Origin: Dipylidium caninum
Taxonomy: Eukaryota; Platyhelminthes; Cestoda; Cyclophyllidea; Dipylidiidae
Length of the DNA: 64,000 bases
Reading direction: 5' to 3'
NCBI GenBank assembly: GCA_017562135.1
Contig: QEYB01001312.1
Location: 1,178,001 to 1,242,000, forward strand
Below are positions 60,901 through 64,000 of the stretch, in pieces. Position numbers and translations under genes: made by a program. The stretch's first letter is position 1; the number at the start of each line of letters is the position of its first letter. Below the pieces are notes generated by a model. The model did not search any database. It saw only the letters and a program-made list of their open reading frames with translations, and was not told the origin of the DNA.

Positions 60901-61290
60901 CGCGCCGCAGTAAACAACTTACAGCACGAGAACCACCTACTACAGGGCTATAAGCGGGCTTTCTTTGATCTTCGCCGATTTTTCCAGCCTGAGCTTTGGG
61001 AACAGATTGAACAACATGTTCGTGCAGTCGAGGCCGCGCTTGCGTCGACAGCTTCTGTCGAGTCCAGTAGTCAGCAACACTTTTTCCCACTTTCCACACA
61101 GTCGTCACAGCCAAACTCTGCATTCCAGGCCCAACCTCAACCCCAACCCCAACACCAGTCATCCTCGCATCTGCTTGGGGATGCCCAGTACCTGCCAGCA
61201 CCTACCTCCGATAAAGTCGACGTTCCGCCGCCACCACAGCTACAGTCACAATCACAGTCCCAACCACCACCAAACACTACACCACAATAA
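51998..61290 (+). CDS. TSC22D: TSC22-domain family protein (bunched-type), long form
   Basis: Leucine-zipper regulator; long forms act in growth control in other animals (family knowledge). Exons: 51998-52462, 52551-52776, 52854-53285, 53360-54305, 57914-58175, 60826-61290. They sum to 2,796 bases, 931 residues. The N-terminus has S-S-S-G-F-M-L-L-S-V, like the S-G-F-x-I-x-S-V motif of long TSC22 forms. Exon 3 has R-F-R-K-A ... R-G-R-C-L-Y-C-F, like their second conserved motif. Exon 4 is S/T/P-rich and probably disordered. The TSC box and zipper start at the exon 5/6 junction (M|D-V-I-R-L-A-I-M). They align without gaps over 41 residues to TSC22D1 up to H-E-N-H-L-L-Q, with leucines every seventh residue. 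The tail is Q/P/S-rich. The basic part of the box is divergent. ATG 51998 follows an acceptor-like site by two bases. Confidence 0.82.
57840..57913 (+). promoter_or_regulatory. Possible alternative first exon and start for a short TSC22D isoform
   Basis: ATG 57870 is open and in frame straight into exon 57914-58175, adding M-T-K-L-T-F-I-L-L-I-S-N-T-S-R. A TATTATAAG stretch lies about 20 bases upstream. TSC22 genes in other animals make short isoforms from internal promoters, so this is a reasonable candidate, but nothing here proves transcription starts at this place. Confidence 0.3.
59865..59880. repeat. (TG)n microsatellite, TSC22D intron
   Basis: Eight TG units in the last TSC22D intron (58176-60825). 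Confidence 0.9.
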
Positions 61291-64000
61291 GGAGAACTTG
61301 GAGATGCGCAGGTTATTTGGCTGCTTGTGCTCTTTTACTCCCCCCCTCTGCTTCTCCTTACCCCCCTCCCTTCCTCTCATGGAGCTGTTGCCGCCTTCTA
61401 TGCGTGCACACAGCATAAAACAAAAGGTCTTTCACATCCGTATGGCCTTCTTTGCTTATTCGCTCGCATTGGCCGTGTTTGTCGTCTCTTCCCGTTCTAC
61501 TCTCCTACTACTCTATCCTTTTCAATCCCATCCCTAGATGTTGCATTTGTGCTCGCTTCTTCCCCACATTTTCCACCCATCCACCTGACTAGGCACCATC
61601 TGCCCCTTCATGAGCCTCGTTTGTTCATTTTCGGTCAGTCACCAGCCCTCCTATTTGTGTATAGTGTATGAAATGCTTTCCTCACTCCCAATTCGCGTCG
61701 CGTACGCTTGTTTCCCTCCATGACATTCATCTTTCTCAGCTTCCAGCAAAGGAGAAGGAAGGAGGGGACGAAGGTACGTGTGTTTGTGTATGTGTGCGGG
61801 AAGGAAAATACATAAGATGTATGTTTATTGAATCTCTCTCTTGTTCTTCCTTTGTTCTCTTCAAGTCTGCCTTCCTTAAAACGCACACGAAGATGAAAAT
61901 GTTTGCATAAGTTCAGTGCTTCCAGTGGGAACCATTAATCTGAGGCTGGGATTTTTGGCTAAAAATTGTCTCTCTGCGGAATAGGCCCTAAGCTAACATG
62001 AGACCACCTATGGATTGAGCCCCTGTAAATATGTGAAAACTGGGTATTGTTCTTTTTTGTGGAGACGTGGCAAAAACATTTTTGTTATACATTACGCGGA
62101 AGCAAGGTTAGAACACGCACTTTTGTTCAATTCCTTCCAGAAATGCATTTGTTTGTCACAGGAGAGGGCGATATGGAAGCGGATTATCCTATAACACTAT
62201 TCGGCATCTGGGATACCGAGAGGCGATTCACATCTCGGATTTCCTGTAAATCTTTTTTTTTCAACTTATTGACAATAGTGATTGATTGTAATGGGCGTTA
62301 AGCCAGAATTATTTGGCCAAACTGACGGCAGTTAGGTACAAGTGATCATTTAGGTGGAATAGATAAATCCTGATTTTACTCGCCTTTTTGATCCCCGTGA
62401 CGTTTGTAAGAAGGACGGTTATTGCACATAACTACAGCATTACAACGAATTAGGATTGTGGGAGCAGGCTTCGCTCTGAAAGCGTGGACATTTTTTTTTC
62501 TACTCCTGACAAACTGCCTCGCCTGTCCCGTATTACTTTGTTAAATATGCACGCTCGTCACATGGAGTGATCCATAAAGTCGGGTCGTGTTTACACAATA
62601 GCATTTCGCGGGTCATCCACAGCGTGCAGCCTTGGATACGTTTCCCCTCGTCTTGTGCACCGCGATAAAAGGCCTTTGTTTTCCTAACATTATCAGCACT
62701 CTCCTGCGGAACTTGGGACATCACGGGAGGCCTGTTGGATCTTTGTAGAATTGTTGAAACCTTCAATAACGGTTTCATGGAAAGTGCTGGAGAAGTCAAC
62801 ACCTTTTTCGTCGTATACTTACATGTACTCGGTCGTTTAGTCTGACCTGATTCGAACTCCACATTGACAACACGCGACTTTGGCTTCTTCTACTGCATTT
62901 CCAGCTCTTTTTTCTTTCAGTGTTCAGTAGCCATACCGTTATGCTCTACCTCGTCTTCAGGTATCTTGCTCTCGAGCTGCAAGTTGGACTTATCGTCCGT
63001 CTGGAACAGCGGTCTTGTAGTAGAAGCAAGCTGTTTGTCTTTGATTACTTAACATACGTTTATTTGACATGCACTGAACCGCTGTCGTTCTCCAAATTAG
63101 TTGAATATCCTCCTGACAGTCAGCTGACGTGGTCTCTGTGGGAGACAGCCACGTGGCTGTCAGTTTTTATAAAATGTGCTTGTCCTATTGTTCAGGTTGG
63201 TAGTTCGTAAGAGATGATTTTGACAAGCAGTCACCCCTTTGTAGCCAATGCGACCGGATCCTGCTCACCCGAGGTGGAATTTGAACTACTAAATTTGCAG
63301 TCACTTTGAAGAGAGATGAAAAATGGGCGCTGTACGGGCCAGCGCTTTCATTAAGTGTCGGTTGGGCACACCTTTTTTCGTGTTGCGGCTGTCCACTATC
63401 TCTCAGGCTTTTTACAAGAGTCAACATCGAAAACAAGACACGACCGTCTATGATGGGCGATAAGGCAAAGTATTTCGAGAATGACCTCGTTCGACCCGGC
63501 TTTACTCTCCCAGTGGGAGGCAATGTGTGCTGGACGTGGACAAGGCGGCCGTTTTGTGGCGAATCGAATGACTTCGTTAAGTCAGAGGGCGACTTGCCAA
63601 CTGAATTTCCCCGACTCCATTTAAATCGCGTATTTTCATAGTGCTTGTGGTCCAGGTTGATTTGGCCACAAGATTGGTTTGATGACCTCGACTACTGAAT
63701 CTCGACGCCCACCTCGAGCGGATTCTCTGTTAAATTTTAGTCGTTAACTCGACCCCAGGGAGAATCTTTGCCCGGGACAAAATCCTCTTTAAATTCGTCA
63801 CGATGCACGATAAGATCAATGGACATTGATATCCACACTTAAAATTAATCATTATTTGACACCTTCGGGGCGAAGCGCATCGACAAAGTATCATCGAAGC
63901 AAAGCCACTTTTATCTGAACGCTGAATCAGGCGGATCGTTGGGATGGAGAGAGGAGTCCAACAGTGGAAGGTGGAGGGGGAATTACACCTCACTCCCGCT
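61291..64000. other. Intergenic, downstream of TSC22D to window end
   Basis: It starts with the TSC22D 3' UTR and has a C/T-rich stretch at about 61330-61640. No canonical AATAAA was noticed in the first 700 bases. Open frames at 62047-62301, 62533-62862 and 63306-63641 show no motif, and no splice-linked partners were found. No gene recognised. Confidence 0.5.

Noticed and set aside
63255..63300. tRNA B-box-like sequence
   Set aside because: No matching T-stem, A box or cloverleaf could be formed around it. No tRNA gene was found in the window.
1..64000. Bacterial or viral defence systems, CRISPR arrays, retrotransposon polymerase genes
   Set aside because: No repeat-spacer array, no reverse transcriptase, integrase or transposase motifs in the open frames; all recognised genes are ordinary animal genes with introns.

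Overview
The window is nuclear DNA from an animal, most likely a parasitic flatworm and probably a tapeworm. Every gene is split by spliceosomal introns. Intron sizes fall into a very short class (29-33 bases, five cases), a class of about 50-90 bases, and multi-kilobase introns. Very short introns together with a class near 70 bases are a known feature of tapeworm genes. Coding regions use the standard code, non-coding DNA carries dinucleotide and trinucleotide repeats, and there is no operon, phage, CRISPR or plasmid signature. I named genes from recalled family sequences only; no search was run.

Layout, left to right. (1) 1-16909 (+): the 3' part of a Notch receptor gene, with ten EGF-like repeats, two LNR modules, heterodimerisation domain, furin-type site, membrane span, RAM-like motif, ankyrin repeats and tail. 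(2) 18961-23605 (-): a complete 7-exon mRNA capping enzyme, tail-to-tail with Notch. (3) 25713-35886 (-): a complete 11-exon TBL1/ebi-type WD40 co-regulator. (4) 37092-39300 (-): a B-box zinc-finger gene resembling ZBBX, with three micro-introns. (5) 39907-40519 (-): a small RNase H2 subunit C gene. (6) 40791-45027 (+): a septin-7-type GTPase, head-to-head with RNASEH2C across 271 bases. (7) 49801-50223 (-): ribosomal protein S12. (8) 51998-61290 (+): a TSC22-domain (bunched-type) regulator, long form. The rest is intergenic DNA with simple repeats and a few repeat-like GC-rich islands.

The exon models rest on three things: reading frame continuity, GT/AG boundaries with matching phases, and alignment of motif order to the known families. 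For all seven genes with both ends inside the window, the exon lengths sum to a multiple of three. The genes are not an obvious pathway. They cover cell signalling (Notch), RNA processing (capping enzyme), transcriptional co-regulation (TBL1, TSC22D), the cytoskeleton (septin), genome maintenance (RNase H2) and translation (RPS12).

I do not see a new system such as a defence island or gene cluster. The points most worth a second look are: a Notch with only two LNR modules and an insertion inside its ankyrin domain; the five micro-introns; splice acceptors placed 0-3 bases before the start codon of four genes, which suggests spliced-leader trans-splicing; a stop-free 60-base intron in the septin; a possible internal start for a short TSC22 isoform; and a poly(A) hexamer that overlaps the capping enzyme stop codon.
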